From: Phymatolithon calcareum
Taxonomy: Eukaryota; Rhodophyta; Florideophyceae; Hapalidiales
NCBI GenBank assembly: GCA_977006965.1
Contig: OZ345384.1
Span: 372,001 to 436,000 of the forward strand
Reading direction: 5' to 3'
DNA: 64,000 bases
The notes beneath the pieces were generated by a model, which was not told where the DNA came from, made no database searches, and saw only the letters and a program-made list of their open reading frames with translations. Shown piece after piece: positions 55,513 through 64,000 of this stretch (positions within the stretch are counted from its first letter, which is position 1; the number at the start of each line of letters is the position of its first letter). The position numbers and the translations under genes are program-made.

Positions 55513-56129
55513 GCATAGCAAGGGTCTGACTTGATTTTCGACTGATGGGTGCGACACCATCCTCGAGGGGAAGCATACTCCGCTATTCTGTAGCACGCGA
55601 AGTCAGCTGAGCATGACTTAGGATGCAGTTTTTAGTCGCCGTATTGACGGAGTAGAATATGGCAAGGACTTAATCAAGCGCTCTCCTTGTGAGGGCACAT
55701 TCCTCCGGTGATAGCTTGTCTTTCGATAACCCTGTCTTAATATCTTGGATAAAACCTCTTCCAGTTTATCCTGTCCGTTCTATGAGCTTCGAGGTGCTCA
55801 TCGTCCTTCTCGGAGAACAGCAGCGGAATTAAGGTTTTATTACTGTGAATCTTGAGATTGTGATGACCTTCCGGAGGTGTGCGTCGAGAATGAGCTCTTG
55901 AAGCAGCAGTGTCAGCATTGTGTCTCATAATTCTGTCACGATGGAAGCAGCGGTCATTCACAGCACATTGCACTTGCTGTTCGAACAGCAGCGATCGACA
56001 CGCGTTCGAGTGCACGGGAGCGCCAACTGCGTGCAGAAATCTGACCATGAAATGGCATTACATGGCCGATCGGCCTCGCCCTTAGCGGAGCAAGTGCAAG
56101 ACTGAAGTCGGAAAGAGTATTTGCGCACA
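55513..56129. other. Upstream region of the methyltransferase-like gene
   Basis: No gene recognised; a 103-codon minus-strand frame (55737-56048) has no known motif. GC content rises sharply at about 56100. No convincing TATA box seen. Confidence 0.45.
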
Positions 56130-57176
56130 ATGAAGGCCTCGGACAGACACTACTTCAGCAACACCTTGCGACGGCTGCAGGCCACGCGGGTGTCGCTTGG
56201 GTCAGCAGTGCTGCTCGCGGCGTTCTCGGCCCTCTTTTCCTATGCCGTGCTCACCCAGTTTCAAGAAGATGGCGCGGCGCGAGCGTGGTTTGGTGGCAGC
56301 GCCGACGCGCGGGCGTGCGCAGATCCACACGCGAAGCCGGACGGGGGCGACTGCGGGGCGCTGGGTGGGCTGCGGCGGCCGGAGTGGGCGTGCTATTCGA
56401 AGATGCGGGCGGCGATCCCGGAGTTCCGCGACCTGTACGCGCGGCGCGTGGTGCGGCGCAACCGGTACGGGATGCGCATCGACCACTGCTTTGCGCTGTG
56501 GTACATACTACGCACGCTGCAGCCGAAGGTGGTGATCGAGAGCGGCGCGCGCGGCGGACAGGGCACGTGGCTGATCCGCGCGACGCTGCCGAGCGCGCGC
56601 GTGTTTTCGTTGGACCCGGTGGCGCCGGTGCGCCGCCTACCGGGCGTAGAGTACCTAACCGACGCGGACTTTATGGACTTCTCGCGCGTCAACTGGACGG
56701 CGCGCGGCGTGGTCGGCGCGGACGCTCTCGTGTTCATCGACGACCACCAGAGTGCTGTTCGCCGCATCTTCGACGACAACCCGCGGTCCACGCATGGCTT
56801 CAAGCGCTTCGTTATCGAGGACAACTATCCTTTCCAGGGCGGTGACGCCCTCTCACTCAAGTCCGCCTGCGTCACCGACGAGGGCGGCCGCCGGCAGTGG
56901 CGCGGGTCCTACCGCGACAACTTCGCCCGCAAGACTGTCCCCCAGACCTGGGCGCAGCACCTCCGCATGGGCCGGCGTCTCGCCGAGTCCCTCTCCGTCT
57001 ACTACGAGTTCCCCCCGCTCGCTTCCGGGCAGTTCGTCACGCGCAAGAACTGCGACAACCGGCACATTAGCACGCCAATTGTGAACAAGCGCGGCGACTT
57101 TGAACGGCTGTTGGGAGACGTGGATCTTTGGGAGTTTGAGCAGTACGTGCATATGGGTTACGCAGAATTGTACTAG
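56130..57176 (+). CDS. Putative type II membrane protein with class I methyltransferase-like domain, 348 aa
   Basis: I choose ATG 56130 as start; the frame extends a little upstream only through non-ATG codons. A short basic cytoplasmic N-terminus is followed by one hydrophobic helix (about residues 26-47), the layout of a Golgi or ER type II protein. The domain from about residue 130 has IESGARGGQGTWLIR, matching the glycine-rich SAM-binding motif I, then an acidic strand end (VFSLDPVAP), ADALVFIDDHQSAV and RFVIEDNYPFQGGD. These are features of class I SAM-dependent methyltransferase folds, including those acting on sugars or small molecules. No substrate can be assigned. It is intron-less, GC-rich (well above its surroundings) and unbroken, so it is the best candidate host gene. 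Confidence 0.7.
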   Translation: MKASDRHYFSNTLRRLQATRVSLGSAVLLAAFSALFSYAVLTQFQEDGAARAWFGGSADARACADPHAKPDGGDCGALGGLRRPEWACYSKMRAAIPEFRDLYARRVVRRNRYGMRIDHCFALWYILRTLQPKVVIESGARGGQGTWLIRATLPSARVFSLDPVAPVRRLPGVEYLTDADFMDFSRVNWTARGVVGADALVFIDDHQSAVRRIFDDNPRSTHGFKRFVIEDNYPFQGGDALSLKSACVTDEGGRRQWRGSYRDNFARKTVPQTWAQHLRMGRRLAESLSVYYEFPPLASGQFVTRKNCDNRHISTPIVNKRGDFERLLGDVDLWEFEQYVHMGYAELY

Positions 57177-58461
57177 CAGATCGCTCAGCTGAGGTATGCG
57201 AGCAAACGTGAGCGACCTACTGTATCACGACTGCACTGTTCGTGGTGCCCGAGAAGACTCACTCGACATGTAATTACTGCATTCTAGAACGGTTCGAACT
57301 GTACATGTCATGTTTCTCGATATTACAGTACTCCTGTGAAAAAGAAAGCGAGCTCTCACCGCGCCAAGATGATAGTAAACGTGCTCTGCTTCGCACTTGA
57401 AATGCATGCACACCGCGGAACGGAACATTCATCGCTGCGCTACAGATGTGAGATTGCCAATTCATCGGCAACGCTGAGAATAATACTGTACTACTCGGAA
57501 GCAGATACGGTAGCGCCCTTTTAGGAATGACATACAGTTTACAGTACAAAACTACTGTATGCTTCTTTCAAAGAGCAAACCGAAAATAAAATGTAGCTTT
57601 ACCGCCAACGTATGATACACGCCTTGTCCACTTGTTGGTTTCTCATTGTGAGTTTTATGCCTCCATATTAGCAGGGAAGGTAAGAGCAAAACAAATTACG
57701 TAATCTGTTTTGGAGAGCTAATCTGTTGTAGAGAGGTACAGTACCGTAGTTCAGTACGCTTCCATCATATTTGGCCCCTTGGCTAGATGGAATACGGAAT
57801 GAATGTGAACTCTGCTCAGAATCACACCACCAGAGCTGAGACGCAAGAAATTGGGAGACCTCTTGGCGTTGTGACTCCTGCATTCAAAGACGGAACCTGG
57901 AAGAAAGATAGAACTACGAGGGCAAGGAAGACGACTTTGCTCAGGCACAGAGGGATATTTGATACCTCGAAGGGCACAAACTACTCAACGTCCCATCCAA
58001 GAAGGCCGCGGACGGAAAGGACAGTCACAAGGAAGAGAAAAGCTGGGCGAGAGAACAGAAGGAGATGAAAGAAGGTAATGAGATGTCCAGCTACCGTGAG
58101 AATCTTAAGAGGTTTCCAACTGGGGTCATCCGTTTGAGGGACGGCTGCTGAAAATTGGCTGCGTAAAGATATTGATGTTAAGCTCCCCGAAGGTCTGCAC
58201 TATATGCAACTTCGAGCTATTGTGACATCAAGTACCGCTCGTATCTGTTAAAGTCTACAGCAGCCTTAAGGACGTGGAATTTTTTAGGATAACGTCAAAC
58301 ACCCGCAATGAAGAAGAAGGAAGAAACACTCTGAATCTACCATATCAGTGAAAAACTACCTTTCAACTGTAGCGAAGGCGAGACCCAGTACACTACGTCG
58401 CGAGAGGAAATTACAGCAAATAGACTACAGTAGTGGAATTGGGACATAATCAAGACGGCCC
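57177..58461. other. No recognisable gene
   Basis: 3' flank of the preceding gene and unassigned DNA. An AATAAA lies near 57582. The plus-strand frame 57787-58068 is basic, without a motif. Confidence 0.5.
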
Positions 58462-58472
58462 TGCAAGCGAAG

Positions 58473-58503
<31 letters not shown>

Positions 58504-58572
58504 GTAAGTTTTTTATTTAAAAGTTACCAACGCATCTGCAGACGCTTGGGGCAACTTTGCGAAGGCCATTGG
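58462..58572 (-). mobile_element. LINE 3' end, (TTC)n-tail family, copy 2
   Basis: A run of GAA repeats (58470-58502 on the plus strand) is followed by TTTTTTATTTAAAAGTTACC and the GGGGCAACTTTGCGAAGGCC block. This is the 3' end of the LINE on the minus strand with an unusually pure microsatellite tail. Confidence 0.85.
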
Positions 58573-58755
58573 GCCAAAAACAGGGTCTATCGTTCTTGTA
58601 TGTTAGCGTGGTCGATTTCGACACGATCTGGCGGAAATATCAAAACCTACCTCTGGCTTAGAGCCTCGAGGGGGAAAAATATTCCACTGTCTTGAGTCGC
58701 GGGTTTCAGGTTTCGAGAGTGGCCTTGGCCGCCTGATACATGGCAAGTATTTCGT

Positions 58756-59045
58756 CGAGTGCGCGAAGAAGAAGAAGAAGAAAGGTAGATTTTTATTTAA
58801 AGGTTACCAACGCATCTGCTGACGCTCGGGGCAACTTTCCTAAGGCCACCCTGCAAGTGAAGGAAAAGAACGTGGACCCTGAAAGCCCGATTCCCGCGTC
58901 CAATGTTTGCTTCGTCCAGGTGATGTCTTCTTTTGAGATTCTGTCCTTCGAGAGTCAATACCATCTTTCCCACATTGACCAGTCTGTTCGATGAGGACAG
59001 AAGAACTCATATGTGGAAACATTTCATATGACCAATTGATGAGAT
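58756..59045 (-). mobile_element. LINE 3' end, (TTC)n-tail family, copy 3
   Basis: On the minus strand it codes WSYEMFPHMSSSVLIEQTGQCGKDG, matching the C-terminus of the copy at 60.1-60.6 kb (WSFGMFPPMS, LIELTGQCGKD). It runs through a broken frame to the shared 3' UTR core and a GAA run at about 58765-58783. It ends about 250 bases after copy 2 in the same orientation. Confidence 0.82.
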
Positions 59046-60123
59046 AAGAGGAGCACCAGTTGCCTCCTTGCCCCAAAATGGTCGGTATATCAACCGAAAC
59101 GCGAATTGCAGGGGAACAAGGATGCGAATGCAGACCGCAAATCAAGTTTTATTATACACTCTAAACAAAAAATAGTTTTCAGCGATGCGATTATACGTGC
59201 AAGTAGTACCAATCTGTATCACATAAATGTAATTCAGATTGGTACTACTTCCTTTCGAATTCTACAAAGTTTGAGATCTAGAGCTTCCACTGATAATACT
59301 ATACCTGTCTTTTCCCACTGGCTTTCACCTCGCAGCGCAACTTTTCAAATCTAACAGCGGTCATCGCGTTCTTCACGGTGCTGGCAATGATACCTTTTTT
59401 GCGCTGGGCAGAGTGTATTCTTTACCTAGTGTCCTTCCAATCCGCTACGGCTTATCTCTACATTGCCGATGTGCAAGGGTCATTTTCTTTCCTTGAGGGC
59501 GTTTGCTCGATGACCATTAGCGTTTCCTGCTCAAGGAAAAATGAACATGAGCGATGCCACCTTCTTGGCAAGGAGATCATCATGTTCGACAAACTTTCTC
59601 CGGAGGAATTCTGCTTTCTGAGGGAAGTTCTGTACGCAGTTCAACTCGTCTGACCAGGACCAATCCCGCACCTGTCTTAACCGCATCTATTTTCTTCCTC
59701 AGTCACTTGCCCGGGTCTGTCGTGGTTGTTCTCCACCGGATCAGCAACTGTGTTATTCAGACCACTGACGAGCTTCTTCACAAAAGAGGTCAGGACACTG
59801 AAATACGTCTCTCGGTATGTTTCTGCTCGAACGAATGCTGGCGACGTATGTATATATAAAGGAAAGGAAAACCTGCTCCCATGTCTTGGTACTGCGAAGT
59901 GAGAACTTAGTTCCCCAGAACCGACTGTGAAAGAAATAGATCAGCCAAACTCGGCATATTATGAGAGTGGCTCGAACCCAACTATTGCAACAGCTACTCT
60001 TATTGTATATATTGACGAGATGCCTTTCGTATTTAAGTGGATTTATTGCGAAGGTACCATGTGTCCCAACGTAAGGAAAGTCGGCACCTTTCTTAGCAGT
60101 CTAGTACACAGTCGAAATTTCAG
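59046..60123. other. No recognisable gene; one hairpin
   Basis: A perfect 16-bp inverted pair (AAGTAGTACCAATCTG at 59201-59216 and its complement at 59235-59250) with an 18-base loop. Frames here are short and without motif. Confidence 0.5.
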
Positions 60124-60846
60124 TTGCCTTATTCAGAATTTCGACGTATCTCGTCAATGGCTTGGGCCACGTTGGAGGAACGTCAAGAAGCGGAGAGAGA
60201 TATTGTCCATGCGAAAGTGAATGGTTTCCTGTGCGAAGCAGCAAGCGAAACGATAGCTACGACAAACATCAAGAAATACCAAAGAAACAAGATACTGGAG
60301 GCCGCAGAGGATGCGGAAAAGTCGAAAAAACGACCTATACCGCACGCGAAAGTGTCGTTACCGCCGCACCTTCTCTTCAATTCAAGGAGACATAGAACAC
60401 TTGCCATCAAGTGGTCATTTGGAATGTTCCCTCCAATGAGCACCTCTACCCTTATCGAACTCACCGGCCAATGTGGAAAAGATGCCATCGAAGACGTGAT
60501 AAATGGCCTTGCAAAGGACAGACTCTCCAAAGAAGACAGCGCCTGGACTAAGCGAGCACTCGACGAGCTCCTAACCATGTTTCAGGCTGTGGACAAGTAA
60601 GGACTACCCGCAAATTGAAATTACAGCGTGCCACAGGACAGGGGTGTAACTTTCCCCCTAGAGGTCCCGAAGGAGACCAGAGGTGGGTTTTTGTAGTCCA
60701 CTGAGTCGTGTCACACCAACAAGAAAAGAAAACCCCTTCAGGACAGAATCTAGCCAAAACCCCTTGGCCTTAGGAAAGTTGCCCCGAGCGTCAGCAGATG
60801 CGTTGGTAACTTTTAAATAAAAATCTACCTTTCTTCTTCTTCTTAG
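60124..60846 (+). mobile_element. LINE C-terminus and 3' UTR, (TTC)n-tail family, copy 4
   Basis: The plus-strand frame 60124-60600 covers the last part of an ORF2: LAIKWSFGMFPPMS, then LIELTGQCGKDAIEDV, then a helical tail ending at VDK. A 3' UTR of about 230 bp follows, with the shared core (GTTGCCCCGAGCGTCAGCAG, ACTTTTAAATAAAAATC), ending in TTCTTCTTCTTCTT at 60831-60844. It is the most complete 3' end of this family here. It abuts, tail to tail, the minus-strand LINE at 60850-61657. The upstream RT part is absent. Confidence 0.82.
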
Positions 60847-60849
60847 GCC

Positions 60850-61657
60850 ACGTTGGTCTCATCTGTAGAGGTCCATGTAGTCTTTCTCAGGATTATGTGG
60901 AGTTTTCTAACTGCCCATGCTCCTTGACTCCCATTTCTTCTATCAACTTCAGCGGATTTCTTGGAGAGTGACCTACAAACCATATTGCGTAAAGAATTCC
61001 GTGCCTGCTTTCTTTCATCTTCACTGCTTTGTGCGGTAAACCATTCTTAGAAACGGTAATTTTCCTGGCAAGGCGTTCCTATTGTTTTTCTCAGGCGATT
61101 CGGAGGGCGATGTCCTTTTGGACTTTCACTGCCGCTGATGGATGCGCTGCGTACTCGTATACTGGCCTGATGAATGCTTTGAAAAGCCTGATGCATTTTT
61201 CTTTGCTGTATCCTTTCCTTTTTATGCCCAGGGTACTCATGAGCCGAACTTTTGTGCTAGCGCTTTTGATTCGCTCCAGGAGTCGGTCGTCGAAAATTCC
61301 GTTCTCGTCAATTGTCGCACCGAGATATTCCAGAAGAAAGGGTTGTCTAATCCTTCTACTTCGGAGTATGACGGAGCACTTTCGGGTTGACTAAGTCATT
61401 CGATAGACCTGCGCCCATTCGGAGCATTCATTGAGCATTTCCTGGAGCTCGTCTTCAATCTTTGCCATTGGTATGACGTCGTCAGCAAACATATTCAAGC
61501 CAAGACTCGCATTAGAATCGTTGAAGCTCATGGTCGTGATCCTTTCTGCCAAGGTATCCATCAGAACATTGAACAGTGTGGGGCGAATGGGGGATCCCTG
61601 GGGGACTCCACGCTCGCTTATAGGGGATATGTGTTGATTTATTTTAAAAGCTCCCAA
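60850..61657 (-). mobile_element. LINE reverse transcriptase fragment, frameshifted
   Basis: Minus strand from 61657: ISERGVPQGSPIRPTLFNVLMD (RT motif before the catalytic site), then MFADDVIPMAK (catalytic Asp pair), then ELQEMLNECSEWA. After a phase change near 61390 the thumb region reads GIFDDRLLERIKSASTKVRLMSTLGIKRKG and AFIRPVYEYA, with further breaks to about 60860. It is related to the fragments at 9 kb and 24.8 kb. Both ends are truncated. Confidence 0.78.
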
Positions 61658-61830
61658 GGCCTCTCTTCAAGAGTAACAAGGCCGCTTTCGCACGATTTTC
61701 TAAGTTGACGTAGATTGACTATTCAGTATATCCTTGATTCGTATTACTCTCCCAACAAGTGCTCTAGTGAGTCGCTTACATTCGTATTCAATTTCAGGAC
61801 TAATCTTGAAAAGGAAACCGATTGAGCTAC

Positions 61831-63288
61831 TTTTTTTTTTTGAATTTTGAATTTATTAAACGCCCTCAGAAACACTCATAAGACTGTAAGGGAGATGCGT
61901 TTCAGATGCTACTACCTTGGTAGCTTCGTTAAACCCGCAAAAGCTCGTTGCTATCGTCGTAGCCCTAGCTGCAAAAACCCTCCTCCAGAGAAGGTGGAGG
62001 GAAAAGCTTAGAGTCCACTTGTCCTGTTTGTAGGAATCTCAGCGTCGCCGTTCTATTTTGTCTTGGTCTATTCCATGTCGTCGTAAAAGACGATTGTGAG
62101 GAATAGTACTTTGTCAAGTGCCTTTTCAGTCTCACTAGTCTCCTCTTCTGTTAGTCGATATCTTTGAAGGTACGCTTCGAGCTTGTTCATGAGAGTTGGT
62201 ACGATTTCACCGAATTTGTCTTCCAGAAGTGTGGTACTCAATGGGGGAAAACGTCCGAATGCCCATTTAATCGCCAATTGGCGGTGACGTGCTTTCGGTA
62301 GTCTGATGATGGCGGGAGTAGACCCGGGAATATCATAAGGAATATTCCTCTTTCTGCTCGCCTCCAAGCCTTCTCCTTCGTCTTTAAAGAGCAGGTCCCT
62401 CAACGATTTTGCTGTAACTCGCTGCTTAAGATAGGTTAGTGCCGTCTCGAATAGGTCGTGATGTAATATTGATGATATGTCACGACACACCCATTGCAAT
62501 TCCTCAACGTCTCTTTCCTCTCTTGGGACTGCGAGCAAGCCCATTTTCCTTGTTCTGGCTCGTTCAAGCATTCGTAACGCTAGAACTAATCTTCTGTCTT
62601 CCGCATTATGTATGCGACAGAGAAGACGAAGTCTCGCGGTTCGATTTTTTGCGATTGGACCAAATACTTGTCCAAAAAAAGTCTTCTCCACGTCTGCAAT
62701 AGCTGTTTGAACTCTTGTCGTCCATGGCGTCAGGTGCATGGCATATTCCCATCTTGGCTGTATCAAGGCCTTGTACATCTTGATTGCCTTTAAGGGGCTG
62801 TGTCCCCGGGCTGTTACACCAAGGGATCTCAGCTGATACACTGCTATCTTGGCCTGTCGGATGCGTTCAAGCATTTTCTTGTCGGTAACTCCCTCACTGC
62901 TGAGTGATATGCCAAGGTATGGGACTTCTTTGACTTTTGTCAGCGTTTTCCCAGAAAGCTTGAATGTGGGTGATCTTGTACCTTCGGAGAGAAGAACTTC
63001 GCTCTTCCCGGCTTTCGTGTTCCACCTCATTTGTCTATCTCTTGCCCATTGCGAAGAAATATTTAACAGTCTCTGTAGTCCGACTGGTGATTTTGCCGTT
63101 AGGAGCACGTCGTCCGCGAAAAGAACTGCTGCCACGTCGGCAACATCCCTTGGAACTTGGCTTATTCTTTCTGCGAATTCGTCCATGAATAGATTATACA
63201 AACTTGGGCTCAGCGGGGATCCCTGTGGTACTCCCCTGTCGATTAGAAACCACTTTTGCTGGGGATCGCCAATCGTTGATACCCAGGT
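61831..63288 (-). mobile_element. LINE (poly-A family), 5'-truncated, long ORF2 end
   Basis: A poly-A tail (T11 on the plus strand, 61831-61841), a 3' UTR of about 230 bp and a long ORF2 C-terminal frame (62068 up to about 63288). The frame codes WFLIDRGVPQGSPLSPSLYNL, VLFADDVLLTA (catalytic), EVPYLGISLS and IQPRWEYAMHL, and ends through KWAFGRFPPLS, LQRYRLTEEE and FYDDME. The whole 400-codon part is unbroken. It joins the LTR-like repeat at about 63290; the endonuclease and RT N-terminal part are absent. Its 3' end is the best reference for the copies at 1.4-1.8 kb and 3.6 kb. Confidence 0.88.
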
Positions 63289-63298
63289 GTAGCGCCCG

Positions 63299-63480
63299 CT
63301 GTTATGTCGCTGTCCCAAGGCGGTCTCTTTTTCCTCTCGCGACTGTACGCCGCACAACTGTGATCTCGATAGTCATGTTGCTCGTAGTAGGTGATCTGTT
63401 GGGCCATACTTGCACGTGTCTCTCGTGTGTCTATGCGCTGCATCGCTGTCTTTTGCGTAGGTTGTAGTATATAAGCTACA
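63299..63480 (+). repeat. LTR-like dispersed repeat, copy 2
   Basis: Reverse complement of 20522-20703 with about one change in ten. Starts TGTTATGTCGCTGTCCC; has a TATATAAGCTA motif at its far end, where an LTR promoter would lie. Confidence 0.7.
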
Positions 63481-63687
63481 CCGTCCACAACATTTAGTGT
63501 GTGTGATATATTTAGGTGTGCTCACTTTATTTAGTGTGATACACACAAATTAGGAATACATACTAATTATAGGACAGAATATTTAGTCTGTATGACGCTA
63601 ATTAAAAAGATTCCCTAATAGTGTATGGAATTTTGGAAAAAGCAATTTTCGAGTTTCTTCACAATGTAGCAGCAGCTCCTACAATTA
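63481..63687. other. AT-rich gap with TTTAGTGTG motifs
   Basis: Three or four TTTAGTGTG/TTTAGTCTG-like motifs between the LTR-like repeat and the stop of the pogo-type gene; possibly its 3' UTR and terminal region. Confidence 0.35.
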
Positions 63688-64000
63688 CTAATCAGAGACA
63701 GAATCTATTTCCTCACTGCCAATATGAGGGACTGGAAGACCATCAAAGTGCTCGCGATAAGTGCGGACAATATGCTGTAGATCAGGCTTAAGCTGCGAGA
63801 CCGACCAGACACCTGAGGTATCTAATGCTAGCCCGCACTGTATCATTGCTTTTCGCGCGTACGTCAGTCCGTTTTTGTCGCGCTGCTCGTTAACTTCACG
63901 AACGGAGTCTGCAGCGAGCTTCAAAAAGAACGACTTCCCCGGGGTTTTAATTGCTCCAGAGTTGTTCCCATCGCTTCGGCCGGTGTCTTGAAACCCGTTT
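63688..64000 (-). CDS. pogo-type transposase C-terminus, partial (runs off window)
   Basis: Reading inward from the window end: GAIKTPGKSFFLKLAADSVREVN, then KNGLTYARKAMIQCGLALD, then GVWSVSQLKPDLQHIV. These line up in order with the last 70 residues of the intact transposase at 44116-45648 (HPGKHYYMSLAAKCAAEL, KNGIPLVRKSMIRCGLATD). About half the residues agree, so it is a different family of the same branch. The stop is at 63688-63690. The catalytic part lies beyond 64000, so its integrity cannot be judged. Confidence 0.75.
   Translation of the reverse strand, partial: NGFQDTGRSDGNNSGAIKTPGKSFFLKLAADSVREVNEQRDKNGLTYARKAMIQCGLALDTSGVWSVSQLKPDLQHIVRTYREHFDGLPVPHIGSEEIDSVSD

Noticed and set aside
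56285-56845. 186-codon plus-strand and 143-codon minus-strand frames inside the methyltransferase-like gene
   Set aside because: Shadows of the high-GC gene; Arg/Ala-rich with no domain.
61029-61394. 121-codon plus-strand frame
   Set aside because: Mirror of the LINE thumb region that reads well on the minus strand.
1-64000. CRISPR arrays, bacterial operons, rRNA genes
   Set aside because: No evenly spaced identical repeats with unique spacers, no ribosome binding sites in series and no rRNA-like sequence; tandem units found are palindromic or LINE tails.

Overview
This window is repeat-rich nuclear DNA of a eukaryote. It holds retrotransposons with and without LTRs, cut-and-paste DNA transposons, foldback elements and microsatellites. 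The one host-type gene that looks intact is single-exon and GC-rich. The pogo-type and Harbinger-type transposases, the gypsy polyprotein and the RecQ/TLH-like relics resemble families I associate with protists such as red algae or oomycetes, and with fungi for the helicases. A red alga is my best but weak guess. No rRNA, CRISPR, operon or intact tRNA was seen.

Region by region. 0-6 kb: small unassigned ORFs, one with a zinc knuckle, plus 3' ends of a poly-A LINE. 6-18 kb: a decayed Ty1/copia element on the minus strand (gag, protease and pre-integrase at about 17.6-14.8 kb; integrase, RT and RNase H at 8.95-6.8 kb). It appears split by a LINE fragment (9-10.1 kb), a PIF/Harbinger remnant (10.9-12.2 kb), a LINE with an ORF1 (12.2-14.8 kb, itself hit by a second LINE with a 14-bp target duplication) and a 919-bp Mutator-like MITE in the protease region. 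18-23 kb: large palindromes, a degenerate minus-strand gene, an LTR-like repeat, and a truncated Crypton-type tyrosine recombinase between 61-bp perfect inverted repeats. 24.7-25.1 kb: a LINE fragment carrying a 55-bp inverted insertion. 26-34 kb: two convergent, inactivated relics of telomere-linked-helicase (TLH, RecQ) type, one next to an 80-bp palindromic tandem array.

35.5-39.3 kb: a small MITE, a frameshifted conserved gene and a dead DDE transposase. 40.2-49.8 kb: a complete Ty3/gypsy element (LTRs of 379 and 382 bp, 5-bp target duplication GTTAC) with one long gag-pol frame broken only by a full pogo-type transposon at a TA. 49.8-54 kb: eroded DNA, perhaps with a KDZ/plavaka-like transposase relic. 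54-63.3 kb: foldback and SINE-like repeats, one putative type II membrane protein with a methyltransferase-like fold (56.1-57.2 kb), and many LINE 3' ends ending in (GAA/TTC)n. 63.3-64 kb: an LTR-like repeat and the C-terminus of a second pogo-type transposase running off the edge.

The genes do not form a pathway. They record layered insertions whose order can be read from target duplications: MITE into copia, LINE into LINE, pogo into gypsy. All family names rest on motifs read by eye; no database search was run.
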